A stretch of DNA of 64,000 nucleotides from Arthrobacter rhizosphaerae (GCF_023062595.1 NZ_JALLAN010000009.1:124001-188000), one strand, 5' to 3'. Positions 53,838 through 62,561 are shown, counted from the stretch's first letter. Numbers and translations: made by a program. Notes: a model not told the origin generated them from the sequence alone.

Positions 53838-54185
53838 TCAGTCGAAGCCGTGGCAGTAAACCTTGCGGATGGTCTCGGTGACCTCCCAGCGGCCCGTCCA
53901 GCCCTTGGGCTGCACGACCACGTCGCCGGCAGACACTTCGTAAACGTTGCCGGTGGCGTTGTCAGTGACGGTCACGCGGCCGCTCACGATGTAGCAGACC
54001 TCGGTGTCCTCGCGAGGGGTTATGTTCCAGCCGCCGGGCTGGCACTCCCAGACACCGGTCTTGACCTCGGTGTCGAACTTCAGGATTGCCGTCTTGGGGT
54101 CACCTGAGTCGTAGCCGGCGCGGTAGCCGTTAGGCTCGAGCTCGCCCTGAACCTCAGCTGCGGGGACGTATACGTATGGACGCAT
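53838..54185 (-). CDS. Cupin domain-containing protein
   Basis: A 115-residue single-domain cupin of the DUF861 type: ILKFDTEVKTGVWECQPGGWNITPREDTEVCYIVSGRVTVTDNATGNVYEVSAGDVVVQPKGWTGRWEVTETIRKVY. Such proteins resemble ureidoglycine aminohydrolases and small metabolite-sensing cupins; the metal-binding histidines are mostly replaced, so catalysis is uncertain. GGAAGGA precedes the ATG. A dyad GAATTGT-TG-ACAATTC (54210-54225) lies 25 bp upstream, suggesting repressor control. It is divergent from the HAD-Rid cassette and may belong to it. Confidence 0.88.
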   Translation of the reverse strand: MRPYVYVPAAEVQGELEPNGYRAGYDSGDPKTAILKFDTEVKTGVWECQPGGWNITPREDTEVCYIVSGRVTVTDNATGNVYEVSAGDVVVQPKGWTGRWEVTETIRKVYCHGFD

Positions 54186-54209
54186 GATTTTTCCTTCCGA
54201 GTGGATCGT

Positions 54210-54225
54210 GAATTGTTGACAATTC
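54210..54225. promoter_or_regulatory. Palindromic site upstream of the cupin gene
   Basis: GAATTGT-TG-ACAATTC has perfect 7-bp arms and lies 25 bp before the cupin start. The TTG-N-CAA core resembles the TCGACAATCGA family of sites at 54858, 54889 and 62567, but is not identical. Confidence 0.6.
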
Positions 54226-54237
54226 TACTCTATTGGA

Positions 54238-54747
54238 TCAGCGCGCGTCTATCGCATTCCCGGTTCGAAACCCACTCTTGGCATCGATGCGCTCGGCAGC
54301 GTCCCCGGTGCCGGCGCAGAGCTCGCTGAGGCTGTACGCAACGCCGTTGCCCACGAGGACGTGCCGGCTGCGCTGAAGCTCCAGGGCGACAACTACAAGC
54401 TGGTGGCTCTCTCTAACGCGGACAACAGCTTCCTCGACATCAGCATTCCCAAGCTCGGCGCGGAGTGGCACGCCGTGTTTACCGCTGAGCAGGCCGGGAC
54501 CTACAAGCCGCGCCTCCAGGCGTTTGAGTACATGCTTGACCGGCTCAATGCGACCCCGGAGGACTTCCTCCACGTCTCATCACACCCGCTCTACGACCAC
54601 ATCCCGATGTACAACATGGGTTTCCGGGACCTTGTAATGCTGGACCGTAACGCTGAACCGTTCGCTCCGGGCTACGACGTCTTGACACGTCCTTCTTCCC
54701 CAACCTGGAACCGAACTAATTTCCCGCAGTTCCTGATACTTCTCTGA
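54238..54747 (+). pseudogene. Truncated HAD-like hydrolase remnant
   Basis: The plus-strand frame carries the middle and end of a haloacid-dehalogenase-like protein: NYKLVALSNADNSFL (motif II), AEQAGTYKPRLQAFEYMLDRLNATPEDFLHVSSHPLYDHIPMYNMGFRDLVMLDR (motifs III-IV). It is similar to the intact HAD protein at 54929 (EEMGMYKPRLGAFEYMFDKLGVTPDEIVHVSASPMYDHRPA). The N-terminal nucleophile region is gone; upstream there is a stop at about 54217-54219. The last ~22 residues look frame-shifted. A dead paralogue. Confidence 0.8.
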
Positions 54748-54857
54748 GTGGGTTCTTGCAGCTCTGGATACAACCCTCCCCAGATCAAATCAGCACGGTC
54801 GAGATCGGCTCTCCAAAATTTGAAAAGACCGTTGACAACCTCCCGACTGGGGGCGTA

Positions 54858-54905
54858 TCGTCGACAATCGACGCAGTAAACCAATGTCTCGTCGACAATC
54901 GACGA
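54858..54905. promoter_or_regulatory. Paired GntR-type operators upstream of the HAD operon
   Basis: TCGTCGACAATCGACG (54858-54873) and TCGTCGACAATCGACGA (54889-54905) are near-perfect palindromes with a CAA centre, 31 bp apart. A TCGACAATCGA core identical to both occurs at 62567-62577 before the GntR gene at 62590. A single GntR regulator probably binds all three. Confidence 0.75.
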
Positions 54906-54928
54906 AACATCAATAACTGGAGGATGAA

Positions 54929-55624
54929 ATGGCATTCGAATTCGAAACCAAGCCCAAGTTCGCTACGTTCGACATGAACGGAACGCTGATTAAGTTCGCT
55001 ATCAACGATGCGATCCGTGAGGTATTGGGTGACCGGTTGCCGGCTGAGATCGCCGATGAGTACCTGCGGGCCTGCAAGGCGTACCGCATCGATGAGTGCA
55101 CGGGCGAGTACAAGCCGTTCCACCAGATCGTTGCCGACTCGATGGAACGCGCCTCGCGTCGGCTCGGTCTGGAGTTCCGTGCGGCCGATGCACGGGCAGT
55201 CTACGAGAAAGTCCCCTCTTTTCAGCCGTACCCGGGTGTCACCGAGGCACTGAACCGCCTGGCTGAGGAAGTCCCGCTGGTCATCATCACCAACAGCGAC
55301 ACCGCCCATGCTGAGCTCCTCGCAGCGAACCTCAAGGCCCCGTTCGAGGTCATCATCAGCGCCGAGGAGATGGGCATGTACAAGCCGCGGCTCGGTGCAT
55401 TTGAGTACATGTTCGACAAGCTTGGCGTGACACCGGATGAGATCGTGCACGTCTCTGCGAGCCCGATGTACGACCACCGCCCCGCGGCCATCATGGACAT
55501 CAAGAACAAGGTGTATGTCGACCGCGGCTTCGAGCACGACGAGCACTGGCTCGGCTACGAGCGGATCACCGACATCGCCGATCTCCCCGTCCTCTTCGGC
55601 CTGCCGCGTCCCGCAGCCTCCTAA
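54929..55624 (+). CDS. HAD superfamily hydrolase (haloacid dehalogenase type II-like)
   Basis: A 231-residue HAD hydrolase. Motif I is KFATFDMNGTLIKF with the nucleophile Asp at residue 15. The acid/base position (+2) is Asn rather than the Asp of phosphatases or Tyr of 2-haloacid dehalogenases. Motif II is VIITNSDTAH, the motif III lysine is in MYKPRLGAFEYMF, and motif IV is HVSASPMYDHRPA. AGGAGG precedes the ATG. It heads an operon with a Rid protein, a PLP enzyme, an SDR and a flavin oxidase, under the paired operators at 54858-54905. Phosphatase or dehalogenase activity is not decidable. Confidence 0.92.
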   Translation: MAFEFETKPKFATFDMNGTLIKFAINDAIREVLGDRLPAEIADEYLRACKAYRIDECTGEYKPFHQIVADSMERASRRLGLEFRAADARAVYEKVPSFQPYPGVTEALNRLAEEVPLVIITNSDTAHAELLAANLKAPFEVIISAEEMGMYKPRLGAFEYMFDKLGVTPDEIVHVSASPMYDHRPAAIMDIKNKVYVDRGFEHDEHWLGYERITDIADLPVLFGLPRPAAS

Positions 55625-55639
55625 GGGAGACCTGTACAG

Positions 55640-56128
55640 ATGAGTCTGCCACTGCCTCAAACCGTAAAGGGCGACTCGGCTTCAGATCGTCTTGAGGCCC
55701 TGGGTATGGAACTTCCCGTCCTGGCTGATAATGCGTACTACGTGGACCACCGGGCGGTGGATTCCAGTATCCATATCTCCGGCCAGCTGCCGTTCAAGGA
55801 CGGTGTGCTGCTGGGACAGGGCGTTGTGGGCCGGGACGTGGACCTGGAGACGGCGCAGGAGCTCGCGCGCCATTGCGCGCTGAACTGCCTGGCTGCCGCT
55901 GTGCAGGCGGTAGGCGATCTGGACCGCGTCCGGATCGTGCAGATGTTGGTCTTCGTGGCCAGTGGACCGGACTTCGGTCTGCAGTCAAAGGTCGCCAACG
56001 CGGCCAGTGAGTTGCTCATCGAGGTGTTGGGCGAGAACGGACGGCACGCCCGCACCGCGATCGGAGTGGCCGGACTGCCGCTGAACACTCCGGTAGAGAT
56101 CCAGATGATCTGCACGGCAGTTCAGTAA
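55640..56128 (+). CDS. Rid family protein (imine/enamine-handling, non-archetypal)
   Basis: A 162-residue Rid protein with a longer N-terminus than typical (DRLEALGMELPVLADNAYYVDH) and SIHISGQLPFKDGVLLGQGVVGRDVDLETAQELARHCALNCLAAAVQAVGDLD. The catalytic-arginine motif VARLP of RidA reads VAGLP here, so it lies in a different Rid group. It starts 16 bp after the HAD stop (GGGAGA before the ATG). Context with a flavin amine oxidase and a PLP enzyme suggests it deals with imines formed during amine oxidation. Confidence 0.92.
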   Translation: MSLPLPQTVKGDSASDRLEALGMELPVLADNAYYVDHRAVDSSIHISGQLPFKDGVLLGQGVVGRDVDLETAQELARHCALNCLAAAVQAVGDLDRVRIVQMLVFVASGPDFGLQSKVANAASELLIEVLGENGRHARTAIGVAGLPLNTPVEIQMICTAVQ

Positions 56129-56260
56129 AGAGGTACGACGGCGGCCTTGTGCGACGGCGTGTTTGTTCGGGACCCGCTGCGGCGGGTCCCGAACATCCAG
56201 CATCCGAGGAAGCCAGCACCGCGGTCCTCGATTCATAAACAGAATTACAAGGAGTACAGC

Positions 56261-57367
56261 GTGAACCGCATTCAATCAGCACTCGAGGCTCTCCTCGAAC
56301 GAATCGATACCCCCTCACCGATCGTGCTGGCCGACGTGATGCAGGAGAACATCGACCGCATGCAGGCCTTCGCTGACGCCCAGAACCTGGACGTCAGGCC
56401 ACACGTCAAGACCCACAAATGCGTCGAAATCGGCCGGCGCCAGGTCAAGGCCGGGGCGGTGGGAATCACCGCGGGCAACGTGGGTGAGGCCGAGGTCTTC
56501 GCCACCGCCGGGTTCGAGGACATCTTCATCGCCTACCCGGTCTGGACAGCCGGAACGAAAGGGCCCAGGATCCGCAAACTGGCCGAAACCATCCGGCTGC
56601 GGGTTGGCGTCGATAACGTCGCAGCGATCAATGCCCTCGCCGACGCGATGGGGGACGAACCAGGGCTGCTGCAGGTCGTCATTGAGGTCGACTGCGGTGC
56701 CCGCCGTTCCGGAGCTGCCCCCGAGTCTGCAGGGGACCTCGCCCTTGCCGCCCGCAGACGCGGCCTGGTCCCGGCCGGCGTCTTCACCTATCCGGGCCAC
56801 GGCAGCGCCGGTCCGGACGCCCGCAAGCGTGCCGCGGAGGACCAGGATGCCGCCCTTATTACTGCGGTGCGCAGCCTCACCGCAGCCGGGATCACCCCCG
56901 AGGTGGTCAGCGCCGGTTCCACACCCACCGTGGAATTCGCCACCAACAGCGTCATCACCGAAATCCGGCCCGGCGAGTACGTGTTCAACGACCTCAACAA
57001 CACCAGGCTCGGGGCCTGCACCGAGGATCAGATCGCACTGTTCGTCGCCGGCACCGTGGTCAGCGACTGGGTCCCGGATCAGGTCATCCTCGATATCGGC
57101 ACCAAAGCCCTCGGCCGTGAAGGCAACCCCGAAATCGGATACGGCGCCATTGCCGGCACCAACGCCGTCCTGTCCAAGCTCAACGAATACCACGGCTTCC
57201 TCCCCTTGCCCGGCGGAGACTTCCGCCCCGGCGTCGGGACGGTGCTTCCCGTGGTGCCCAACCATGTCTGCCCCGTCGTCGTGAACTTCGAGGAATACAT
57301 CGTCACCGACAGCACCGGCACAACCCTGGAACGGTGGCCCGTCGACGCCCGCGGATTCCTCAACTGA
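56261..57367 (+). CDS. D-threonine aldolase / D-serine dehydratase-like PLP enzyme
   Basis: A 368-residue fold-type III PLP protein. The alanine-racemase-like barrel has the PLP lysine motif LDVRPHVKTHKCVEIG near residue 48. The C-terminal DSD-like domain carries the metal-binding His/Cys in VVPNHVCPVVVNFEEYIV. Related enzymes cleave D-3-hydroxyamino acids to glycine plus aldehyde, or dehydrate D-serine or D-threo-3-hydroxyaspartate. GTG 56261 has AAGGAG 7 nt upstream. Fourth reading unit of the HAD-Rid operon counting the dead HAD gene. Confidence 0.93.
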   Translation: MNRIQSALEALLERIDTPSPIVLADVMQENIDRMQAFADAQNLDVRPHVKTHKCVEIGRRQVKAGAVGITAGNVGEAEVFATAGFEDIFIAYPVWTAGTKGPRIRKLAETIRLRVGVDNVAAINALADAMGDEPGLLQVVIEVDCGARRSGAAPESAGDLALAARRRGLVPAGVFTYPGHGSAGPDARKRAAEDQDAALITAVRSLTAAGITPEVVSAGSTPTVEFATNSVITEIRPGEYVFNDLNNTRLGACTEDQIALFVAGTVVSDWVPDQVILDIGTKALGREGNPEIGYGAIAGTNAVLSKLNEYHGFLPLPGGDFRPGVGTVLPVVPNHVCPVVVNFEEYIVTDSTGTTLERWPVDARGFLN

Positions 57368-57440
57368 CCGATCCGGACGGGATGCGCCATCCCAGCCAGC
57401 CAGCAGCTCAACGACCGAACACCAAGAAGGAATGTCTGAC

Positions 57441-58175
57441 ATGAGACTTGATAAGACCACCGCCCTGGTCACCGGAGCCAACAGCGGAATCGGGGACGCA
57501 GTATGTTCCCAATTCCGCAATGAAGGTGCCCGGCTGCTCCTCACCGGCCGCAGAGAGCACCTCGACAGCGCCCAGCCCGAGGACCTGTACGTCCCGGGAG
57601 ACCTCAATGACGAGGCGTTCGTCGAAAACCTCGCACGCCAGGCCGCTGAATCCTTCGGCACGGTCGACGTCGTCGTCCTCAACCACGGACTGCAGGTCAG
57701 CGGCCCGCTGACAGAGATGGCCTACGAGGATGCGAAGAACGTGCTGCACAGCAACCTGCTCAGCTCGTTCCTGGTCATGAAGCACTTCGCACCGCTGATG
57801 CCCGCCGCGGGCGGCTCGTTCGTCCTCGTCAGCTCCAGGCTCGGCATGGTCGGCAAGCCCGATGAAGTCCTGTACTCCGCAGCCAAGGGAGGCCTGATCA
57901 TGCTCGCCAAGGGCGCGGCCATCGAATGGGCCTCACGCAACATCCGCGTCAACGTCGTCGCACCAGGGCTCACCGCCACGCCGATCATCGAAGCGTCGTT
58001 CCAGCGCAGGGAGGACCCCGAGGCATACCGCGCCCAGCGCGAGGGCCAGATCCCGCTCCAGCGTCTGGCCACCCCCGAAGAAATCGCCGACGCCATCCTC
58101 TTCATGGCCTCGAAGGAATCGTCCTACATCACCGGCGCGGTCCTGCCCGTCGACGGCGGATACACCGCAGCCTGA
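57441..58175 (+). CDS. SDR family oxidoreductase
   Basis: A 244-residue classical SDR. LVTGANSGIGDAVCSQF at the N-terminus, LNHGLQVSG in place of NNAG, the catalytic serine in LVSSRLG, and YSAAKGGL near residue 148 are all present; the C-terminus LFMASKESSYITGAVLPVDGG is typical. ATG 57441 has AAGGA 8 nt upstream; an ATG nine bases earlier sits directly on the ribosome-binding site. It might reduce or oxidise the aldehyde or hydroxy acid made by the PLP or flavin enzyme alongside. Substrate unknown. Confidence 0.92.
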   Translation: MRLDKTTALVTGANSGIGDAVCSQFRNEGARLLLTGRREHLDSAQPEDLYVPGDLNDEAFVENLARQAAESFGTVDVVVLNHGLQVSGPLTEMAYEDAKNVLHSNLLSSFLVMKHFAPLMPAAGGSFVLVSSRLGMVGKPDEVLYSAAKGGLIMLAKGAAIEWASRNIRVNVVAPGLTATPIIEASFQRREDPEAYRAQREGQIPLQRLATPEEIADAILFMASKESSYITGAVLPVDGGYTAA

Positions 58176-58211
58176 ACACCACAACCGTTCCCAGACAAAT
58201 AAGGACAACTC

Positions 58212-59618
58212 ATGACAGCGCTTGCGGCAACACCCCGAAACGGAGATCTTGGCTTCTGGATGGCCGGACTCGCGGACACCAGGCCAACCTACTCCCGCTT
58301 CACCGGTCAGGACTCTGTAGACCTGGCAATCATCGGCGGCGGCTACACCGGCCTCTGGGCCGCCTACTTCGCCAAGAAACTCGAACCATCACTCAACGTC
58401 GCGGTGTTTGAGGCAGAACAGATCGGCTACGGCGCCTCCGGACGAAACGGCGGCTGGCTCTCAGCAATGCCCCCAGGAAACCGGGCCACCTTCGCACGTG
58501 CCTCCGGCGGAGGGCTGGACGCCAGCATTGCACTGCAGCAGGAGTTCGTCGCCGGCGTCGATTCCGTCCTGGACATTCTCCAGACCGAGGGCATCGATGC
58601 GGACCAGAACAAGGGCGGCGCGCTGGTCGCAGCCCACACCAAAGCGGGGCTGGGCCGGCTCGCGACCAGGCGCGACACCGACTGGAAGTACGGCCTGACC
58701 GAAGACGATGTCCACCTGCTCGACCGGAACGAATTCCAAAGCCAAATCAACATCTCCACCGTCCACGGCGGGCTCTTCTACAAGAATTGCGCGCGGATAA
58801 ATCCGGCGAAACTTGTCTACGGTCTCGCTGAGACCCTGACCTCGATGGGGGTGAGCATCTACGAAGGCAGCCGGGTAGGCAGCATCGAGAACAAGACCCT
58901 CACTGTGAACAGCGGGCGGGTGACCGCGGCCAAGACGTTCATCTGCACCGAAGGGTATTCCGGAGAGTTGCTTGGCAGCAGGAGCCTGATACCGATCAAT
59001 TCCTCGATGATCGTGACCAAGCCGCTCTCGGAAGAGGCATGGCAGCAGATCGGCTGGAACGGGCCGCAGTGCCTTAACGACTCCGCGCACACTTTCATCT
59101 ATTCGCAGCGAACAGCGGACGGCCGCATCGCCATCGGCGGCCGCGGAGCACCCTACCGCTACGGCTCAGGCACAGGAGGCGCCGGTTTAACACCCCAGTC
59201 CACCATTGACCTGATCTCTACAAAGCTTCGCTCCTTCTTCCCCGGCATCCCCTTCGAAGTGGATCACGCCTGGTCCGGAGTCCTCGGGGTTACCCGTGAC
59301 TGGAACGGCGGCGTGCACTGGGACCAGGCATCCGGGATCGGATCGTCCACCGGCTACGCCGGGCACGGCGTCACCGCAGCCTACGTCGGCGGCAGGACAC
59401 TCGCGGAGCTCGCCTTCGAGCACAAAACGGAACGGACAACACTCCCCTGGGTCGGCTACCGCTCACGGAAGTGGGAACCGGAACCCCTCCGCTGGCTCGG
59501 TGTCCACGGCATGTACCGGCTCTTCGGACTTGCTGACCAGTGGGAAGAGCGCAGGGACTCCACCAAGACCTCCCTCCTGGCAAAATTCGGCAGCAGACTC
59601 GCCGGACTCCACGAATAA
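58212..59618 (+). CDS. FAD-dependent amine oxidoreductase (DAO family; PuuB-like)
   Basis: A 468-residue flavoprotein. The FAD site DLAIIGGGYTGLWAAYFAKKLEPSLNVAVFEAEQIGYGASGRNGGW lies near residue 38, and the C-terminal FAD contact GSSTGYAGHGVTAAYVGGRTLAELAF is intact. It resembles gamma-glutamylputrescine oxidase-like enzymes that oxidise primary or secondary amines to imines, releasing H2O2. Reaction products (imine, aldehyde) would suit the Rid protein and SDR in the same operon. Natural substrate unknown; GGACAA precedes the ATG. Confidence 0.93.
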   Translation: MTALAATPRNGDLGFWMAGLADTRPTYSRFTGQDSVDLAIIGGGYTGLWAAYFAKKLEPSLNVAVFEAEQIGYGASGRNGGWLSAMPPGNRATFARASGGGLDASIALQQEFVAGVDSVLDILQTEGIDADQNKGGALVAAHTKAGLGRLATRRDTDWKYGLTEDDVHLLDRNEFQSQINISTVHGGLFYKNCARINPAKLVYGLAETLTSMGVSIYEGSRVGSIENKTLTVNSGRVTAAKTFICTEGYSGELLGSRSLIPINSSMIVTKPLSEEAWQQIGWNGPQCLNDSAHTFIYSQRTADGRIAIGGRGAPYRYGSGTGGAGLTPQSTIDLISTKLRSFFPGIPFEVDHAWSGVLGVTRDWNGGVHWDQASGIGSSTGYAGHGVTAAYVGGRTLAELAFEHKTERTTLPWVGYRSRKWEPEPLRWLGVHGMYRLFGLADQWEERRDSTKTSLLAKFGSRLAGLHE

Positions 59619-59665
59619 CCCACAATCTTTCACCCGAACCCCCAGCCCGTTTAGAAGGAAGCACC

Positions 59666-60592
59666 ATGAAAACCATCAACAAAGCCCAGATGGCGGCCGC
59701 AGGGCTTGCTGTCCTGCTGGCCCTGACTGCCTGTGGCGGCGCGGCCACCGGCACCCAGGCCACGGACCTGCCCAAGACACAGAACACCCGTGACATCTCA
59801 GAAGGTGTCCAGCCCGACGCAGCCGCGGTCGCGCTGCTGCCCGAGTCCTTCAAAACCAAGGGCGAAATCACCGTCGCAATGGACCTGAGCTCCCCGCCGA
59901 TGACCTTCCTCGCTGAGGACAACAGCACCCCCATCGGGGTGAACCCGGACCTCGCCCGCCTCGTGGCCAAAAAACTCGGCCTGAAGCTGAAGTTCGAGAA
60001 CACGGCGTTCGACACCATCATTCCCGGCATCGACGGCGGCCGCTACGACTTCACCGCCACCACCATGTCCGCCACCGAGGAACGCCTCAAGGTCCTGGAC
60101 ATGATCAACTACCTCAAGGGCGGCTCCGCCGTGGCAGTAGCCAAGGACAACCCCCTCAAACTCACGAACGACACCCTCTGCGGCAAGAACATCGGCGTGA
60201 CCAAGGGCTCCACCCAGCAACTCAAGCACCTGCCCAACGTCTCCAAGTGGACCTGTGAGGAAAAGGGCCAGCCCGCCATCAACGGCATCACGCTGCCCAA
60301 CGTCCAGGAAGCCCTCACCCAGCTCGACTCCAAGCGGATCGACGGGGTCTTCTACGACGCCAGCGCCCTGGCCTGGGCAGACGCCCAGCAGCCCAACCAC
60401 TTCCACATCCTCGAACCCCGCATGGACACCCGCACCAACACCAACGTCGCCATGGGCCTGAAGAAGGGCTCACCGTTGACGCCGGCCCTGCAGGCAGCCA
60501 TCCAGTCCGTGTTGGAAACCCCGGAATACAAGGAATCCCTGGAGTACTGGGGCCTCGGCGAATCAGCCATCACCGAAGCCGCAATCCGCTAA
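59666..60592 (+). CDS. ABC transporter substrate-binding lipoprotein (amino acid type, orphan)
   Basis: A 308-residue family 3 periplasmic-type binding protein with signal peptide and lipobox LLALTAC (Cys at residue 23). It includes GEITVAMDLSSPPMTFLAEDNSTPIGVNPDLARLVAKKLGLKLKFENTAFDTIIPGIDGGRYDF and DSKRIDGVFYDASAL. It binds amino-acid-like ligands. AGAAGGA precedes ATG 59666. No permease or ATPase gene is adjacent in the window, so it must use a transporter encoded elsewhere or the MFS at 63457. It lies 47 bp after the flavin oxidase, in the same operon. Confidence 0.93.
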   Translation: MKTINKAQMAAAGLAVLLALTACGGAATGTQATDLPKTQNTRDISEGVQPDAAAVALLPESFKTKGEITVAMDLSSPPMTFLAEDNSTPIGVNPDLARLVAKKLGLKLKFENTAFDTIIPGIDGGRYDFTATTMSATEERLKVLDMINYLKGGSAVAVAKDNPLKLTNDTLCGKNIGVTKGSTQQLKHLPNVSKWTCEEKGQPAINGITLPNVQEALTQLDSKRIDGVFYDASALAWADAQQPNHFHILEPRMDTRTNTNVAMGLKKGSPLTPALQAAIQSVLETPEYKESLEYWGLGESAITEAAIR

Positions 60593-60656
60593 TAGCCGTC
60601 CATCAGCAAATAACTACCGAAAGAAGCAAACCCGACATGGAACAGGTGCTCTAGAC

Positions 60657-61790
60657 ATGGACGGAAAACTGGCAGTCATCGGACTGGGCAGCATCGGAAG
60701 CATGGCGTTGTGGCAGGCATCGCACCTGACTGACTCCGTCACGGGATTCGAGGCGCAGTCACCTGCCCACGGCAGAAGTGCCGTGGGCGGTGATACCAGG
60801 CTCTTTCGGATGATCTACCGTGGAGTACCTGACCTGTACCCCATCCTGGAACGCTCACGTGATCTCTGGGCTGAACTGGAAGCAGAAACCGGACAGGACA
60901 TCCTCACACGCTGCGGCGGACTGTCCATCGGCACTGCCGACGGCCCCTACATCCGCAGCCTTCTGGAAACCGCCCGAGCCAACGGGGCGGCCCACGAAGT
61001 CCTCAGCCGCGACGAAATGGCAGAACGCTACCCGCAGCACAACCTCCGCCCGGACGACTGCGCCGTCTACGATCCGAATGCAGGGGTCCTGCGCACCGAC
61101 CGTGCCGTCACAGCGGCCGTTGCCGCAGCCCAGGCGAACGGTGCGACAGTCCACAGCAACACCCCGATCGACAGCATCACCGAAACCGGGGACGGCGTTG
61201 TTATCACCTCCGGAGAGAAGTCCTGGATCTTCGAGAACGTCATCGTCTCCTCCGGCGGCTGGTCCCAGCGGCTGATGCCCGACTACCTGAAGGCGGCAAC
61301 CCAGACCAAGCGCGTCTTCCTGACCTGGTTCGTCGCCAGCGACGCGTCAGAGTTCTCGCCCGATAGGTTCCCTACTTTCAACCGGATGTATGAGGACAGT
61401 TCCATGTACGGTGCACCCGCCGTGGACGGGGTCACAGTCAAAGCCACCCTTGATGGCCGCGGCACAGTAACACCGGACCCCGACGGTTTCCCCAGGGAAC
61501 TCTCAACAAGCGAAATCGCCGAGACTATCGAAACGATCTCTGAATTCATCCCCGGCCTCATCCCGACGATCGTCCGCTCCGATGCCTTTCCGGACCTCTA
61601 CACCACGGACCGGAACCCGCTGCTGGGCTGGTTCAGCCAGTCAAGCAGGATTTACGGCGCCACAGGCTTCTCCGGCGGAGGGTTCAAGAACGCCACCGGC
61701 TACGGGCACATTGCCGCTTACGAAGCCCTCGGCAAGGGGACCGTCGATGGTCTGGATTTCGTCAGGCCCGAACGCTTCAAGACGAGTTAG
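60657..61790 (+). CDS. FAD-dependent oxidoreductase, monomeric sarcosine oxidase-like
   Basis: A 377-residue DAO-family protein of the MSOX/MTOX (SolA) type. FAD motif KLAVIGLGSIGSMALWQASH is at residue 4; the conserved arginine region RSAVGGDTRLFRMIYRG follows. In monomeric sarcosine oxidase FAD is linked to a cysteine preceding the YT of CxYTxTxD; here the region reads FPDLYTTDRNPLLGW, with Asp or Leu and no cysteine, so flavin is probably non-covalent. Substrate may be an N-methyl or related amino acid. It is a second flavin amine oxidase in the cassette, with no overlap with its neighbours. Confidence 0.9.
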   Translation: MDGKLAVIGLGSIGSMALWQASHLTDSVTGFEAQSPAHGRSAVGGDTRLFRMIYRGVPDLYPILERSRDLWAELEAETGQDILTRCGGLSIGTADGPYIRSLLETARANGAAHEVLSRDEMAERYPQHNLRPDDCAVYDPNAGVLRTDRAVTAAVAAAQANGATVHSNTPIDSITETGDGVVITSGEKSWIFENVIVSSGGWSQRLMPDYLKAATQTKRVFLTWFVASDASEFSPDRFPTFNRMYEDSSMYGAPAVDGVTVKATLDGRGTVTPDPDGFPRELSTSEIAETIETISEFIPGLIPTIVRSDAFPDLYTTDRNPLLGWFSQSSRIYGATGFSGGGFKNATGYGHIAAYEALGKGTVDGLDFVRPERFKTS

Positions 61791-61835
61791 ACCAACCTGC
61801 AGCCACAACGGGCTGCACTATGCAGAAAGCGTGAG

Positions 61836-62537
61836 ATGAGTGGGATGTCAATGGCGGCACCAGAAGAACTGTTTGCCCTGGAGGAAAGACCCACAGCACA
61901 GCTGATCGCTGATCATCTGCGTGAACAAATCGTCCAAGGATCCATCCGCCCCGGGCAACAGATCAATGAATACTTCCTGGCGAGCCAGCTCAACATGTCC
62001 AGAAGTCCTGTCAGGGAAGCGCTACAGCGTTTGTGCCAGGAAGGGATCCTCGTTTATCGGCGCAATCACGGAGTGTTCGTCTCCCAAATTGAGAGGCATG
62101 ACCTGAGAGAGATCTACAAGGTTCGTGAGTCCCTCGAATCCGCTGCGGCCGGCAGGCTGTTGGATGGCAGCCTTAGGCAGATCAAAGCCACCTGCGTAGC
62201 GCTGAAGGAGATTGTGAATGAAATGGCCAAGCAGGTGGCCACTTCCGACCAGCAGGCAATTGCACGCCTTGAGCTGCAGTTCCACTCAGCCCTCGTTGCC
62301 GGCGCGGGTAATACGCGTTTCATCCGTATTTATAGGACACTCGCGGCTGAATCAAGAATGTGTAACCTCGACTTGGATTTGTCCCATGCACGGCTGGAGG
62401 TTCTGGTAGGGGAACATCAGAACATCGTGGACCTACTTGAGGCAGGCGACAGGGAAGGTCTCGTCAAGGCCATTAGGCGGCATAGGCAGACAGCCGTTGA
62501 TGAACTTGTCGCAATTCAGCAGGCTGGAGGGCCCTAA
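61836..62537 (+). CDS. GntR family (FCD) transcriptional regulator
   Basis: A 233-residue FadR-subfamily regulator. The winged helix (QLIADHLREQIVQGSIRPGQQINEYFLASQLNMSRSPVREALQRLCQEGILV, about residues 22-75) and helical FCD domain (VRESLESAAAGRLLDG ... LQFHSALVAGAGNTRFIRIYRTL) are intact. GTGAGATGAGTGGG precedes it, and the ATGs at 61836, 61845 and 61851 are all possible. It follows the second flavin oxidase by 45 bp, so it is probably part of that operon. It is the first of two unlike GntR genes placed in tandem. Confidence 0.93.
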   Translation: MSGMSMAAPEELFALEERPTAQLIADHLREQIVQGSIRPGQQINEYFLASQLNMSRSPVREALQRLCQEGILVYRRNHGVFVSQIERHDLREIYKVRESLESAAAGRLLDGSLRQIKATCVALKEIVNEMAKQVATSDQQAIARLELQFHSALVAGAGNTRFIRIYRTLAAESRMCNLDLDLSHARLEVLVGEHQNIVDLLEAGDREGLVKAIRRHRQTAVDELVAIQQAGGP

Positions 62538-62561
62538 CCCTTAGGCTGAGACCCATAGCTG

